From Micromonospora craniellae (GTDB lineage: Bacteria > Actinomycetota > Actinomycetes > Mycobacteriales > Micromonosporaceae), in the NCBI RefSeq assembly GCF_014764405.1, contig NZ_CP061725.1:4588001-4652000 (forward strand): a stretch of DNA of 64,000 nucleotides, in the 5' to 3' direction. Below the pieces are notes generated by a model. It had not been told where the DNA came from and did not search any database. It was given only the letters and a program-made list of their open reading frames with translations. The first letter of the stretch is position 1. Every line of letters starts with the position of its first letter. Positions 35,189 through 43,635 of the stretch are shown piece by piece. Made by a program: the position numbers and the translations under genes.

Positions 35189-36613
35189 ATGACCTTGCGC
35201 ACGGGCCGATCCGCGCGGGTGTGGGGCGGGAGCGCCACGCACCGGATCTACAGCGTGGTGGTCTTCGTGCTGCTCGCCTCACTGGACAACGTGGCGATCG
35301 GTCTGGTGCCGCCGCTCTACGGCGCGATCGCCGACTCCTTCTCGGTGCCGCAACGCCTGCTCGGCCTGGTCACCGCGATCAGCTTCCTGGTCAGCGCGGT
35401 GGCGGCGGTCGGCTGGGCGTACTTCGGGGACCGCACCAACCGCAAGCCGTTGCTCATGATCGGCACGTTGATCTGGGCCGTCGGCACCGGCGGCAGCGGC
35501 CTGGCCGGCAACTACCCCACGTTCCTTGCCTCGCAGTTGCTGGCGGCGATAGGACTCGGCGCGGTCGGATCGGTCGGCTTCTCGGTCGTCACCGACCTGA
35601 TCTCGCCCCGCCGTCGGGGCCTGGTGATGAGCTTCTGGGGACTCTCCCAGGGCATCGGCACCCTGGCCGGCACGCTGGTCGGCGGGCTGCTCGGCGCGGC
35701 CGACTGGCGTCGGCCGTTCCTGCTGCTCACCGTCGTCGGCCTGGCCGCCACCGCGGCGTACCTGTTCACGTACGACATCCGGCGCGGGCAGAGCGAACCG
35801 GAGCTGGCCGCCGCGCTCGCCACCGGCGCGGAGTACGACCATCGGATCAGCCGGTCCGACCTGCCGGTCATCCTGGGCCGGCGGACCAACCGGTGGCTCG
35901 TGCTGCAGGGCCTCACCGCGCAGGCCGCGTTCGGCTCGCTGGTCTGGCTGCCGGTGCTCTTCACCGAGCGGGCCCGGGAGCAGGGCTACTCCCCGGCGAC
36001 GGCGATCGTGGTGGGCAGCGTCTTCGCCACCCTGTTCCAGCTCGGCGGGGTGTTCTCCATCGTCGGCGGCCTGATCGGCGACGCGCTGCAACGGCGTACG
36101 CCCTCCGGCCGGGCGCTGGTCGCCGCGGTCGGCATCCTCGCCGCGGTCCCGCTCTACCTGGTGCTGTTCTTCGTGCCGATCCGCATCGACGTGCCCGACG
36201 GCGCCGGCACCGGCACGGTGGTGGCCGCCGTGGTGGGCAGCGTGTTCACCGAGCCGACGGTCGGGCTGAGCCTGCTCACCGCGCTCCTGGCGTTGGCGTT
36301 GACCTCGGCGAACTCACCGAACTGGTTCGCGTTGATCGCCGACGCCAACCCGCCCGAGCACCGGGGCACCGTCTACAGCCTCGGCAACCTGGTCAACGGG
36401 GTGGGCCGGGCGGCCGGCAACGGGCTGGTCGGCGTGGTCTTCCACGCTTTGCGGGCGGCCTTCCCGCCGCCGCTGAACTACGCCGTCGGGCTGGCCGCGT
36501 TCCAGCTCTTCTTCATCCCCACCGGCATCATGTACTGGCTCGCCGCGCGGACCTCGCCCAAGGACATCGCCGACGTCCGCCAACTGCTGCACACCCGCGC
36601 CGAAAAGCTGTAA
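35189..36613 (+). CDS. MFS transporter
   Basis: A 474-residue membrane protein with about 12 hydrophobic segments. The loop between helices 2 and 3 has the MFS motif form GWAYFGDRTNRKPLL, and a long cytoplasmic loop (RGQSEPELAAAL) separates the halves. The first helices (VVVFVLLASLDNVAIGLVPP) resemble transporters of small molecules or antibiotics. The substrate is unknown; closeness to xylAB is suggestive only, as 294 bases and a palindrome intervene. ATG 35189 was chosen over an upstream in-frame start because it precedes the first membrane segment closely. The stop codon TAA is the first triplet of a 54-bp repeat. Confidence 0.9.
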   Translation: MTLRTGRSARVWGGSATHRIYSVVVFVLLASLDNVAIGLVPPLYGAIADSFSVPQRLLGLVTAISFLVSAVAAVGWAYFGDRTNRKPLLMIGTLIWAVGTGGSGLAGNYPTFLASQLLAAIGLGAVGSVGFSVVTDLISPRRRGLVMSFWGLSQGIGTLAGTLVGGLLGAADWRRPFLLLTVVGLAATAAYLFTYDIRRGQSEPELAAALATGAEYDHRISRSDLPVILGRRTNRWLVLQGLTAQAAFGSLVWLPVLFTERAREQGYSPATAIVVGSVFATLFQLGGVFSIVGGLIGDALQRRTPSGRALVAAVGILAAVPLYLVLFFVPIRIDVPDGAGTGTVVAAVVGSVFTEPTVGLSLLTALLALALTSANSPNWFALIADANPPEHRGTVYSLGNLVNGVGRAAGNGLVGVVFHALRAAFPPPLNYAVGLAAFQLFFIPTGIMYWLAARTSPKDIADVRQLLHTRAEKL

Positions 36614-36664
36614 GGAAGGGCCCCTTGTTAACGCCTGGTGCATAGCAAGGGTCCCCTGTTAAGC
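36611..36664. repeat. 54-bp double palindrome, copy 2
   Basis: Same element as at 12644 and in the same orientation: TAAGGAAGGGCCCCTTGTTA, a spacer with CGCCTGGTGCA, then a second imperfect palindrome. It begins inside the stop codon of the MFS gene. Several paired changes (for example C to G in one arm with a matching change in the other) keep the stems. Confidence 0.85.
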
Positions 36665-36674
36665 ACCTGGCCAG

Positions 36675-36810
36675 AAGTTCTGTCGGTAATCGTGGGGTAG
36701 CCATGGGCTGGTCCAGGGTGCGGCGGCACGTTGTCTGGAAACTCCATGCAAACCCAGCGAGGTCCATACCGCACGACGAGCCTCAACCCAGACGGTTACC
36801 GACAGGACTT
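36675..36810. mobile_element. 136-bp MITE-like element or insertion-sequence remnant
   Basis: The ends AAGTTCTGTCGGTAA (36675-36689) and TTACCGACAGGACTT (36796-36810) are inverted repeats matching at 14 of 15 positions, with weaker similarity extending about ten bases inward. The 106-base interior has no open frame of note. It sits between two copies of the 54-bp repeat in a 348-base convergent gap. No clear target duplication is visible, and no transposase is in the window, so mobility is inferred from the ends alone. Confidence 0.5.
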
Positions 36811-36903
36811 ACGGCAACCTGCTTAACAACGACCGCCATCCGGCCTGCTGCACGAGACACCCCCGGACGGCAGCGTCCGACTGCCGCAGTCCGCGACGAG
36901 CGG

Positions 36904-36957
36904 TGTTAACAAGGGGCCCTTCCTCTACCTGAGGCGTTAACAAGGGGCCCTTCCTTA
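36904..36957. repeat. 54-bp double palindrome, copy 3 (inverted)
   Basis: Opposite orientation to copies 1 and 2: GTTAACAAGGGGCCCTTCCT, a spacer with TACCTGAGGCG, then GTTAACAAGGGGCCCTTCCTTA. It ends four bases before the GH13 stop codon, so it lies where a terminator for that gene would be. Confidence 0.85.
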
Positions 36958-36961
36958 CACC

Positions 36962-38554
36962 TCAGCCGGGGCGGAGCCAGACGGTCACGTCGGTGGGGAG
37001 GGAACCGTCCTCGGTCAGCGGGGCGCTGCTGTGCACCAGCTCGCCGTCGGGCAGCGGAACGGATTCCGGGCCGAAGTTGGTCGACACCACCAGGTCGCCG
37101 TTGCGGAAGGTCAGCACCTCGTCGCCGGAGGAGAGCCACTCCAGGGTGCCCTGGCCCAGCCCGTGGGTACGCCGCAGCCGCAACGCCGTCCGGTACGTCT
37201 CGTACGTCGAGCCGGGCACGTCACGCTGGCGGTCCAGCGCGTACTCGGCCCAGGCCGGCGGCTGCGGCAACCAGCTCGCGTCGGTGGGCCCGAACCCGTA
37301 CGACGGGGCATCGGCCTCCCACGGGATCGGCACCCGACAGCCGTCCCGGCCCCGTTGGGTGTGCCCGCTGCGTTCCCACGTCGGGTCCTGGCGGGCCTCG
37401 TCGGGCAGGCTGGTGTGCTCTGGCAGCCCCAACTCCTCGCCCTGGTAGAGGTAGGCCGACCCGGGCAGGGCGAGCATCAGCAGGGTGGCCGCGCGGGCCC
37501 GGCGCAGCCCGAGCGCCGCGTCCGGCTGCTCGTCGCCGACGCCGATGCCGTTGGGCCGGACGGCGCCCACCGGCAGTCCGAGCCGGGACGCGTGCCGGAC
37601 CACGTCGTGGTTGGAGAGCACCCAGGTGGTGGGCGCGCCGACCGCGTCGGTGGCCTCCAGCGACCGGGTGATCACCGCGTACTGGGCGGGGGCGGTCCAG
37701 GAGGCCAGCAGGTACTCGAAGTTGAACGCCTGGTGCATCTCGTCGGGGCGGACGTACCGGGCCAGCCGCTCGGCCGGCTCCACCCACGCCTCGGCGACCA
37801 GGACGCGTTCCCCGGGGTAGCCGTCCAGCAGCCGCCGCCAGTCCCGGTAGATCTCGTGTACGCCGTCCTGGTCCCACATCGGCGGGCGGGGCTTGTCGGA
37901 CTCCTGCCCGGAGAGGATCTCCTGCGGTTCCCGCCAGTCGGCCAGGTCGGCCTGCTTGACCAGGCCATGCGCCACGTCGACCCGGAAGCCGTCCACGCCC
38001 CGGTCCAGCCAGAACCGCAGCACGTCGAGGAACTCCGCGCGTACCTCGGGGTCATCCCAGTTCAGGTCGGGCTGGGCGGTGTCGAACAGGTGCAGGTACC
38101 ACTGCCCGTCGGGGACCCGGGTCCAGGCTGGTCCGCCGAAGACGCTCTGCCAGTCGTTGGGCGGCTCGGCACCGTCCGGTCCCCGGCCGTCGCGGAAGAC
38201 GTACCGCTGCCGCTCGGCGCTGCCCGGCTCGGCGGCCAGGGCGGCCTGGAACCACCGGTGTGCCGACGAGGTGTGGTTGGGCACCAGGTCGACGATTACC
38301 CGCAGCCCTCGGGCGCGGGCCTGCGCGATCAGGTCGTCGGCGTCGGCGAGCGTGCCGAACAGCGGCTCCACGTCCCGGTAGTCGGCCACGTCGTAGCCGG
38401 CGTCGGCCTGTGGCGACGGGTAGAACGGGGAGAGCCAGACCGCGTCGACCCCCAACTCGGCGAGGTGGTCGAGACGGGCGGTGATCCCCGGCAGGTCTCC
38501 GATGCCGTCGCCGTTGGAGTCGGCGAAGGAACGCGGGTAGATCTGGTAGATCAC
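36962..38554 (-). CDS. glycoside hydrolase family 13, alpha-glucosidase/oligo-1,6-glucosidase type
   Basis: A retaining GH13 enzyme, at least 530 residues, cytoplasmic. Conserved regions: DLVPNHTS (region I), GFRVDVAHG (region II with nucleophile Asp), VLVAEAW (region III with acid Glu) and VLSNHDVVRH (region IV). It probably cleaves imported maltose, isomaltose or other alpha-glucosides. The only standard start in frame is GTG 38554 at VIYQIYPRSF, yet the usual preceding residues (GWWTEA) are encoded upstream in an open frame without ATG, GTG or TTG. CTG 38620, six bases after GGGAG, is a candidate. It lies at the 3-prime end of the LacI and ABC transporter cluster, all on the minus strand. 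Confidence 0.9.
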   Translation of the reverse strand: MIYQIYPRSFADSNGDGIGDLPGITARLDHLAELGVDAVWLSPFYPSPQADAGYDVADYRDVEPLFGTLADADDLIAQARARGLRVIVDLVPNHTSSAHRWFQAALAAEPGSAERQRYVFRDGRGPDGAEPPNDWQSVFGGPAWTRVPDGQWYLHLFDTAQPDLNWDDPEVRAEFLDVLRFWLDRGVDGFRVDVAHGLVKQADLADWREPQEILSGQESDKPRPPMWDQDGVHEIYRDWRRLLDGYPGERVLVAEAWVEPAERLARYVRPDEMHQAFNFEYLLASWTAPAQYAVITRSLEATDAVGAPTTWVLSNHDVVRHASRLGLPVGAVRPNGIGVGDEQPDAALGLRRARAATLLMLALPGSAYLYQGEELGLPEHTSLPDEARQDPTWERSGHTQRGRDGCRVPIPWEADAPSYGFGPTDASWLPQPPAWAEYALDRQRDVPGSTYETYRTALRLRRTHGLGQGTLEWLSSGDEVLTFRNGDLVVSTNFGPESVPLPDGELVHSSAPLTEDGSLPTDVTVWLRPG

Positions 38555-38679
38555 CGCCTCGGTCCACCAGCCGGTGATCGTGGCGGGGGGCGAGCTCTGG
38601 TGCGTCGCGTTGTCGTTCAGGACGGACTCCCGTGGTCGAGCCGGCCCGGCGGGTCGCCGGAGGACGATGGTGACTGGCG

Positions 38680-39729
38680 TTAGTTTGCCCGCGCCGGTGC
38701 GGTCGATTCACGCACGACCAGCCGAGTGTCCAGAATCACCGGCGACACCGCCTGGTGCGCGCCGGTCTGCGGGGACGGCCCGGCGAGCGGGTCGAGCAGC
38801 AGCTTCGCGGCCAACCGGCCCTGCTCGGCGGCGGGCTGGGCGATGGTGCTCAACCCGAGTACGTCGGCAAGGGCGTGGTCGTCGATGCCGATCACGCTGA
38901 CGTCCTGGGGCACCCGCAGCCCGGCGTCGCGCAGCGCGGTCAGGGCGCCCATCGCCATCTCGTCGCAGGCGGCGAAGATCGCCGTGGGCGGATCACCCCG
39001 GCGCAGCAGCTCCTCGGTGGCCCGGGTACCGCCGGCGATGTCGAACCCGGACTCCACGTCGAGGCTCGGGTCGGGGCGCAACCCGGCGGCGCGGAGGGCG
39101 TCCTGGTAGCCCCGGCGTCGGTCCAGGTGGGCGGTGAAGGCGAGTTCGTCGTCGGGGTCGCCGGAGATGTGGGCGACGCGGCGGTGCCCGAGGTCCAGCA
39201 GGTGCCGGGTGGCGGTCCGCGCGGCGGCCACGTCGTCGATGCGTACGCACGGCCAGCCCGGCACGTCGGTCCCGGAGCTGACGGTCACGCCGGGCAGGTC
39301 GAGCGCGGCCAGAGCGGTCAACTCCGGTGCCCGCAGCGGGGTGGCGACCAGCATCACGGCGTCCACCCGATTGTGCAGGTTGACGGGGTGCAGCAGCCGT
39401 TGCCGGTTCTGCTCCCGGCCGCCGAGGTTGTGCAGCAGGAGGTCGTAGCCCGCCTGGTGGAGGAAGTCCTCGACCGCTTCGACGACGACGCCGAAGAACC
39501 ACCGGGTGATCCGGGGGACGACCACCGCGACGGTGCCGGTGCGACCCCCGGCCAACCGGGAGGCGCTCGGCGACACGGCGTACTGCAACTGCTCGGCGGC
39601 GGCCAGCACCCGGTGGCGGGTGGCGGCCGACACGGTCGGCAGTCCGCGTAGCGCCCGGGAGACGGTGGCCGTGGAGACTCCGGCCAGCCGGGCGACGTCG
39701 TCGATCCTCGTCACACATACCCCGCTCAT
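38680..39729 (-). CDS. LacI family transcriptional regulator
   Basis: A 349-residue repressor: N-terminal DNA-binding domain (RIDDVARLAGVSTATVSRAL, hinge AVSPSASRLAGGRTG) and a periplasmic-binding-like sugar sensor ending with a normal dimer interface (DVSVIGIDDHALADVLGLST). It lies within an alpha-glucoside uptake cluster whose promoter carries a LacI-type operator (43295-43310), the most likely target. A 14-bp hairpin separates it from the upstream permease gene, so it may be expressed at a lower level. A GTG four codons in (VTRIDD) is an alternative start. Confidence 0.93.
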   Translation of the reverse strand: MSGVCVTRIDDVARLAGVSTATVSRALRGLPTVSAATRHRVLAAAEQLQYAVSPSASRLAGGRTGTVAVVVPRITRWFFGVVVEAVEDFLHQAGYDLLLHNLGGREQNRQRLLHPVNLHNRVDAVMLVATPLRAPELTALAALDLPGVTVSSGTDVPGWPCVRIDDVAAARTATRHLLDLGHRRVAHISGDPDDELAFTAHLDRRRGYQDALRAAGLRPDPSLDVESGFDIAGGTRATEELLRRGDPPTAIFAACDEMAMGALTALRDAGLRVPQDVSVIGIDDHALADVLGLSTIAQPAAEQGRLAAKLLLDPLAGPSPQTGAHQAVSPVILDTRLVVRESTAPARAN

Positions 39730-39736
39730 GTCCCGC

Positions 39737-39770
39737 GTGGTGCCGCCGTCCCCGTCGACGGCGGCACCAC
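39737..39770 (-). terminator. hairpin between permease and LacI gene
   Basis: Perfect 14-bp arms GTGGTGCCGCCGTC (39737-39750) and GACGGCGGCACCAC (39757-39770) with a six-base loop lie 9 bases after the permease stop. No T tract follows, as is common in high-GC actinobacteria. It should reduce read-through into the regulator gene. Confidence 0.7.
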
Positions 39771-39778
39771 CCGGGGTA

Positions 39779-40744
39779 TCAGCCCTTGACGCTGCCGGCG
39801 AGCAGCCCTCGAACGAAGTATCGCTGCAACGACAGGAACACGATCAGCGGTACGACGATCGAGACGAACGCCCCGGCGGTCAGCCGTTGCCACTCGTTGC
39901 CCCGGGTGCCGGCCAGTTCGGCCAGCCGGACGGTGAGCGGCGCGGTGACCTCGCTGCCACCGGCGAAGATGAGCGCGACCAGCAGGTCGTTCCAGACCCA
40001 GAGGAACTGGAAGATGCCGAACGCGGCCAGGGCGGGAGCGACCAGCGGCAGCACGATGGTGCGGAAGATCCTGGGGTGGGTGGCCCCGTCGACCCGGGCC
40101 GCCTCCATCAGGTCCTTCGGTAGCTGCGAGATGAAGTTGTGCAGCAGGAACACGGCGAACGGCAACGCGAAACAGGTGTGCGCGAACCACACCTGGGCGA
40201 AGTTCTGCGCGCCGTCGAGGTTCCAGGCGGGCATCAGGGTGACGCCGCCGACGCTGACTCCTCGCGAGAAGAAGCTCAGCAGCGGCACCAGCGCCATCTG
40301 CAACGGCACGATCTGGAGCGCGAAGATGCCGATGTAGACCCAGTCCCGGCCGCGGAAGTTGATCCACGCCAGGGCGTACGCGGCCAGGGCGGCGAACGCG
40401 AGCGGGAACAGCACCGACGGCACGGTGATGACCAGCGAGTTGACGAAGTAGTTGGCGAGCTGACCCGATCCGGATGCCTGCCCGAACAGCACGTCCTGGT
40501 AGTTCTGCAGGGTGAACTGCGGGTCCCGGAAGAACGTCCACCAGCCGGTGGTCTTGAGCTGGGGCTCCGGCCGGAACGAGGAGACGAACAGGCCGAACGT
40601 CGGGATGGTCCAGACGACCGCGATGACGATCGCGACCACGGTCGCGGTACGGCTGTTCAGCCGCTTGCGTACCCGGGACGCCCGCGTCGACGTGCCGCTG
40701 GTGTCCTGGGCACCGGCGGCGACCGGGGGAGTGGTGGTGGTCAT
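39779..40744 (-). CDS. carbohydrate ABC transporter permease, inner subunit 2 (MalG/AglG-like)
   Basis: A 321-residue permease with six membrane segments. The cytoplasmic EAA loop reads EAARVDGATHPRIFRTIVLP, the site that docks the ATPase, which is not encoded in this cluster and is probably a shared MsiK-type protein. The start ATG at 40744 is one base from the stop of the partner permease, so the two are translated together. A hairpin follows the stop. Confidence 0.93.
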   Translation of the reverse strand: MTTTTPPVAAGAQDTSGTSTRASRVRKRLNSRTATVVAIVIAVVWTIPTFGLFVSSFRPEPQLKTTGWWTFFRDPQFTLQNYQDVLFGQASGSGQLANYFVNSLVITVPSVLFPLAFAALAAYALAWINFRGRDWVYIGIFALQIVPLQMALVPLLSFFSRGVSVGGVTLMPAWNLDGAQNFAQVWFAHTCFALPFAVFLLHNFISQLPKDLMEAARVDGATHPRIFRTIVLPLVAPALAAFGIFQFLWVWNDLLVALIFAGGSEVTAPLTVRLAELAGTRGNEWQRLTAGAFVSIVVPLIVFLSLQRYFVRGLLAGSVKG

Positions 40745-40745
40745 C

Positions 40746-41801
40746 TCAGCCCTCCCGTCGCTGCTGACGCAGGTTCCGGATCTGGAAGATCACGATCGGT
40801 AGCACCAGGACGAAGAGGAAGACTGCCAGGGCTGACCCCTGACCGTTCTGGCCGTACCGGAACGCCTGGTTGTACATCTCGTTCGCGATCACGCTGGTGT
40901 CGTAGTTGCCGTTGGTCGTGGTGCGGACGATGTCGAAGACCTTCAGCGTGGCGATCGAGATGGTGACCACGACGACGATCATGGCCGGCCGGATGCTGGG
41001 CACGGTGATCTGCCGGAACATCTGCCAGGGGGTGACCCCGTCGAGGCGGGCCGCCTCCACGATGTCGGCCGGGATGGACTTGATCGCCGCGGAGAGCACC
41101 ACCATGGCGAATCCGGCCTGGATCCATACCATGATCACGATGAGCAGCAGCGTGTTCAGTGGCGAGTCGAGCAGCCACTGTCGGGGTTCGCCGCCGAGGC
41201 TGACCACGATCTGGTTGAGCAGACCGATCTGTTCCTGGTCCTCACCCCGGTAGGCGTAGACGAACCGCCAGATGATGGCGGCGCCCACGAACGAGATCGC
41301 CATCGGCATGAAGATCAGCGACTTCGCCAGCGCCTCCATCCGGGCCTTGTCGACCAGCACGGCGTAGAGCAGGCCCATGGCGGTGGCGACCAGCGGGACC
41401 AGGGTGACCCAGACCAGCGTGTTGATCAGCACCCGGACGATCGCGTCCTCGGCGAACATCCAGCGGTAGTTGTCCAGACCGACCCAGTTCTGGCTGCCGC
41501 CGTCCATGAAGGACAGCAGCGTGGTGCGGATTGCCGGGACGACCAGGCCGATCATCAGCAGCAGCACCGTCGGCAGCAGGAAGAACAGCGCGAACAGCCC
41601 CTCCCGGGGCTTGGTCCGCCGGGGTAGGGGCACACCGCCGCCGGCGGCGGCGACCAGTTGCGCCTCGCGGCGTCGGGCGAAGAACGCCGGTACCGCGTCG
41701 AGCAGGACGAGCAGGCCGCCGACCACCACTGCGAAGGCGACCAGCCCCCACAGCAACATCATCAGTTTCGGCGCCTGGTCGGCGAAGTCGAAGTTCATCA
41801 A
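40746..41801 (-). CDS. carbohydrate ABC transporter permease, inner subunit 1 (MalF/AglF-like)
   Basis: A 351-residue permease. An extra N-terminal membrane segment (about 12-38) precedes the usual six. The EAA loop is EAARLDGVTPWQMFRQITVP. The long N-terminal part and paired layout fit the alpha-glucoside transporter AglF. It lies between the binding protein (66-base gap with a hairpin) and the second permease. MM at the start leaves the exact first codon open by one. Confidence 0.93.
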   Translation of the reverse strand: MMNFDFADQAPKLMMLLWGLVAFAVVVGGLLVLLDAVPAFFARRREAQLVAAAGGGVPLPRRTKPREGLFALFFLLPTVLLLMIGLVVPAIRTTLLSFMDGGSQNWVGLDNYRWMFAEDAIVRVLINTLVWVTLVPLVATAMGLLYAVLVDKARMEALAKSLIFMPMAISFVGAAIIWRFVYAYRGEDQEQIGLLNQIVVSLGGEPRQWLLDSPLNTLLLIVIMVWIQAGFAMVVLSAAIKSIPADIVEAARLDGVTPWQMFRQITVPSIRPAMIVVVVTISIATLKVFDIVRTTTNGNYDTSVIANEMYNQAFRYGQNGQGSALAVFLFVLVLPIVIFQIRNLRQQRREG

Positions 41802-41826
41802 CCCTCCCAGAGGTGTCGGCAGAGCC

Positions 41827-41860
41827 GGTGGGCCGGCTCGCAGTCGCGGACCGGCCCACC
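41827..41860 (-). promoter_or_regulatory. intercistronic hairpin between binding protein and permease genes
   Basis: GGTGGGCCGG (41827-41836) and CCGGCCCACC (41851-41860) form a perfect 10-bp stem with a 14-base loop, eight bases after the binding-protein stop. Such hairpins in sugar ABC operons stabilise or terminate the 5-prime message, giving more binding protein than permease. Confidence 0.6.
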
Positions 41861-41867
41861 ACTGGAC

Positions 41868-43220
41868 TCAGTTCGGCCAGCTGCTCTCGATGCCCTGGAG
41901 GACCGTGGCGGTGTCCCGCCCGTTGATCCACTCGACCATGCCCTTCCAGAAGGTGCCGTTGCCGACGGCCGCCGGCATCAGGTCGGACCCGTCGAAGCGG
42001 AAGACCGAGCTGTCGTCCTGGAGCAGCTCCACGGACAGCTTGTCGATCGGGTTCGCGACGTTGGCCAGGTCGAGCTTGTTGTTGGCGGACACCCAGTCGC
42101 CGATCTTCGCGCGGCTGTTGGCGTGCTCACCGGAGGCGAGGTACGTCTGCACCGCCTGCACCTCGGGACGGTCGCTGAACGCCGTCACGAACTCGCCGCC
42201 GCCCAGGACCGGCTTGCCCCGGGCCGGGTCGATGGCCGGGAAGTAGAACGCGAACACGTCGCCGTCCTCGGCCACCCGGGTGCCCTGCGGCCACTGGTTG
42301 GCGTAGAACGAGGCCTGCCGGTGCAGCGCGCACTTGCCGGCCGTGATCGGCACGCCGGCCTCCTGGAAGGAGGTGGTGGCGATGCTGCGCACCCCGCCGA
42401 AGCCGCCGTTGACGTACTTGTCGTTCTTCAGGATGGTGCCGGCGCGGTCGAGCGCCTCGGCGACCCGCGGGTCGTTGAACGGGATCTCGTGCTTGGTCCA
42501 CTGGTCGTAGACCTCGGGCGTCTGCGTACGCAGCATCAGGTCTTCGATCCAGTCGGTGGCCGGCCACCCGGTGGCCTCGCCGGACTCGATCCCGGCGCAC
42601 CACGGCTTGGTGCCGCTGTCCGCGATCGTGTCACTGAGCTTGATCATCTCTTCCCAGGTGTTCGGGACCGTCCAGCCCTTCTCCTGGAACATCTTCGGCG
42701 AGTACCAGACGAAGGACTTCACGTTCGAGCCGAGCGGCGCGCCGTAGAAGGTGCCGTTGACCGTGCTGTAGGTCAGCCATTCGGCCGGGTAGTTCTCCTC
42801 GGCCATCGCCTTGGTGTCGGCGCTGGCGGCCTTGATCTGGTCCCGCTCGGCGAACCGCTGGATCAGGCCAGGCTGGGGGATGAACGCCAGGTCGGGAGCG
42901 TTGCCACCGTCGACGCGTACCGGCAGTTGCGCCTCGAACTCACCACTGCCCTCGTGGCTGATGTCGATGCCGGTGCAGTCCTCGAACTGCTTCCACGACT
43001 CGTTCAGCCGGTCGTCCTCGATGTCCCGGATCGACGAGTAGATCGTCACCTTTCTGCCGTCGTGGCCCTGGTACTTCTCGTACGGGGCACACTCGGCGGA
43101 ACCGGCGTTGTTGTTGCCGCTGCTGGTGTTGCTGCCGGTGCCGCAGGCGGTGGCGCCGAGCGCCAGTCCGAGCGCGCCGGCGATCACGAGGGCCTGGCGT
43201 GGCCTGGCAAAGACCGCCAT
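41868..43220 (-). CDS. extracellular sugar-binding lipoprotein (AglE-like)
   Basis: A 450-residue solute-binding protein anchored outside the membrane. The lipobox is GATAC at about residue 26, followed by a Ser/Asn/Gly-rich tether. The mature part has the type I extracellular solute-binding fold (KVTIYSSIRDIEDDRLNESW, APDLAFIPQPGLI, NTWEEMIKLSDTIADSGTKP). It is the first gene of the minus-strand cluster and should deliver alpha-glucosides or related oligosaccharides to the two permeases. GGAGGAGG lies just upstream of the ATG (about 43223-43230), so expression is expected to be strong. A LacI-type operator is 75 bases further upstream. Confidence 0.93.
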   Translation of the reverse strand: MAVFARPRQALVIAGALGLALGATACGTGSNTSSGNNNAGSAECAPYEKYQGHDGRKVTIYSSIRDIEDDRLNESWKQFEDCTGIDISHEGSGEFEAQLPVRVDGGNAPDLAFIPQPGLIQRFAERDQIKAASADTKAMAEENYPAEWLTYSTVNGTFYGAPLGSNVKSFVWYSPKMFQEKGWTVPNTWEEMIKLSDTIADSGTKPWCAGIESGEATGWPATDWIEDLMLRTQTPEVYDQWTKHEIPFNDPRVAEALDRAGTILKNDKYVNGGFGGVRSIATTSFQEAGVPITAGKCALHRQASFYANQWPQGTRVAEDGDVFAFYFPAIDPARGKPVLGGGEFVTAFSDRPEVQAVQTYLASGEHANSRAKIGDWVSANNKLDLANVANPIDKLSVELLQDDSSVFRFDGSDLMPAAVGNGTFWKGMVEWINGRDTATVLQGIESSWPN

Positions 43221-43294
43221 GCCTCCTCCTTCCTAGCCGGCGCGGGCCGGATCTCATCCGGTTGGCCTGGCGCCGGTCCGATGGGCGTTTTCAC

Positions 43295-43310
43295 ATGTAA
43301 GCGCTTGCAT
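43295..43310. promoter_or_regulatory. LacI-family operator of the alpha-glucoside cluster
   Basis: ATGTAAGCGCTTGCAT is a 16-base near-perfect palindrome centred on AAGCGCTT, the typical core for LacI repressors. It lies 75 bases before the binding-protein start. The LacI gene at 38680-39729 in the same cluster is the likely ligand-responsive repressor. Confidence 0.75.
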
Positions 43311-43466
43311 CCCGCGCGGTCCACCCCTGGGACGGACACGACCGAGTAACAATCCGGAAACCTGACGCCCCTGCTTGGGCGCGCTCCCACCCCCACCGGT
43401 CACCCTTGTCGATCGGTGCCCGCCCCTCAAGGCCGACAGACCGTCCGACGGGCCGCGCTGGCCGGA

Positions 43467-43526
43467 GTTGACCAAGGGGTTTGCGCCTTTGACGTCCCCC
43501 TCCGTGGCCAAAACTCCTTGATCAAC
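43467..43526. repeat. imperfect 21-bp inverted repeat in the gap before tspO
   Basis: GTTGACCAAGGGGTTTGCGCC (43467-43487) and GGCCAAAACTCCTTGATCAAC (43506-43526) pair at 17 of 21 positions. The 415-base gap (43221-43635) holds this, the LacI operator and no gene. GTTGATCAAGGAGTT-type palindromes appear to be intergenic repeats in related genomes, but that is from memory. Confidence 0.65.
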
Positions 43527-43635
43527 GCGGGCGTCAGCGTGTGGGCGGTGCGCTTGCGCCTGGACGCGGCGAGATCCGGGTGTGCGGACACGGCGCACAT
43601 TGATCGGGAGCGACGCAGGCGCAGCTCCGGGCGGG

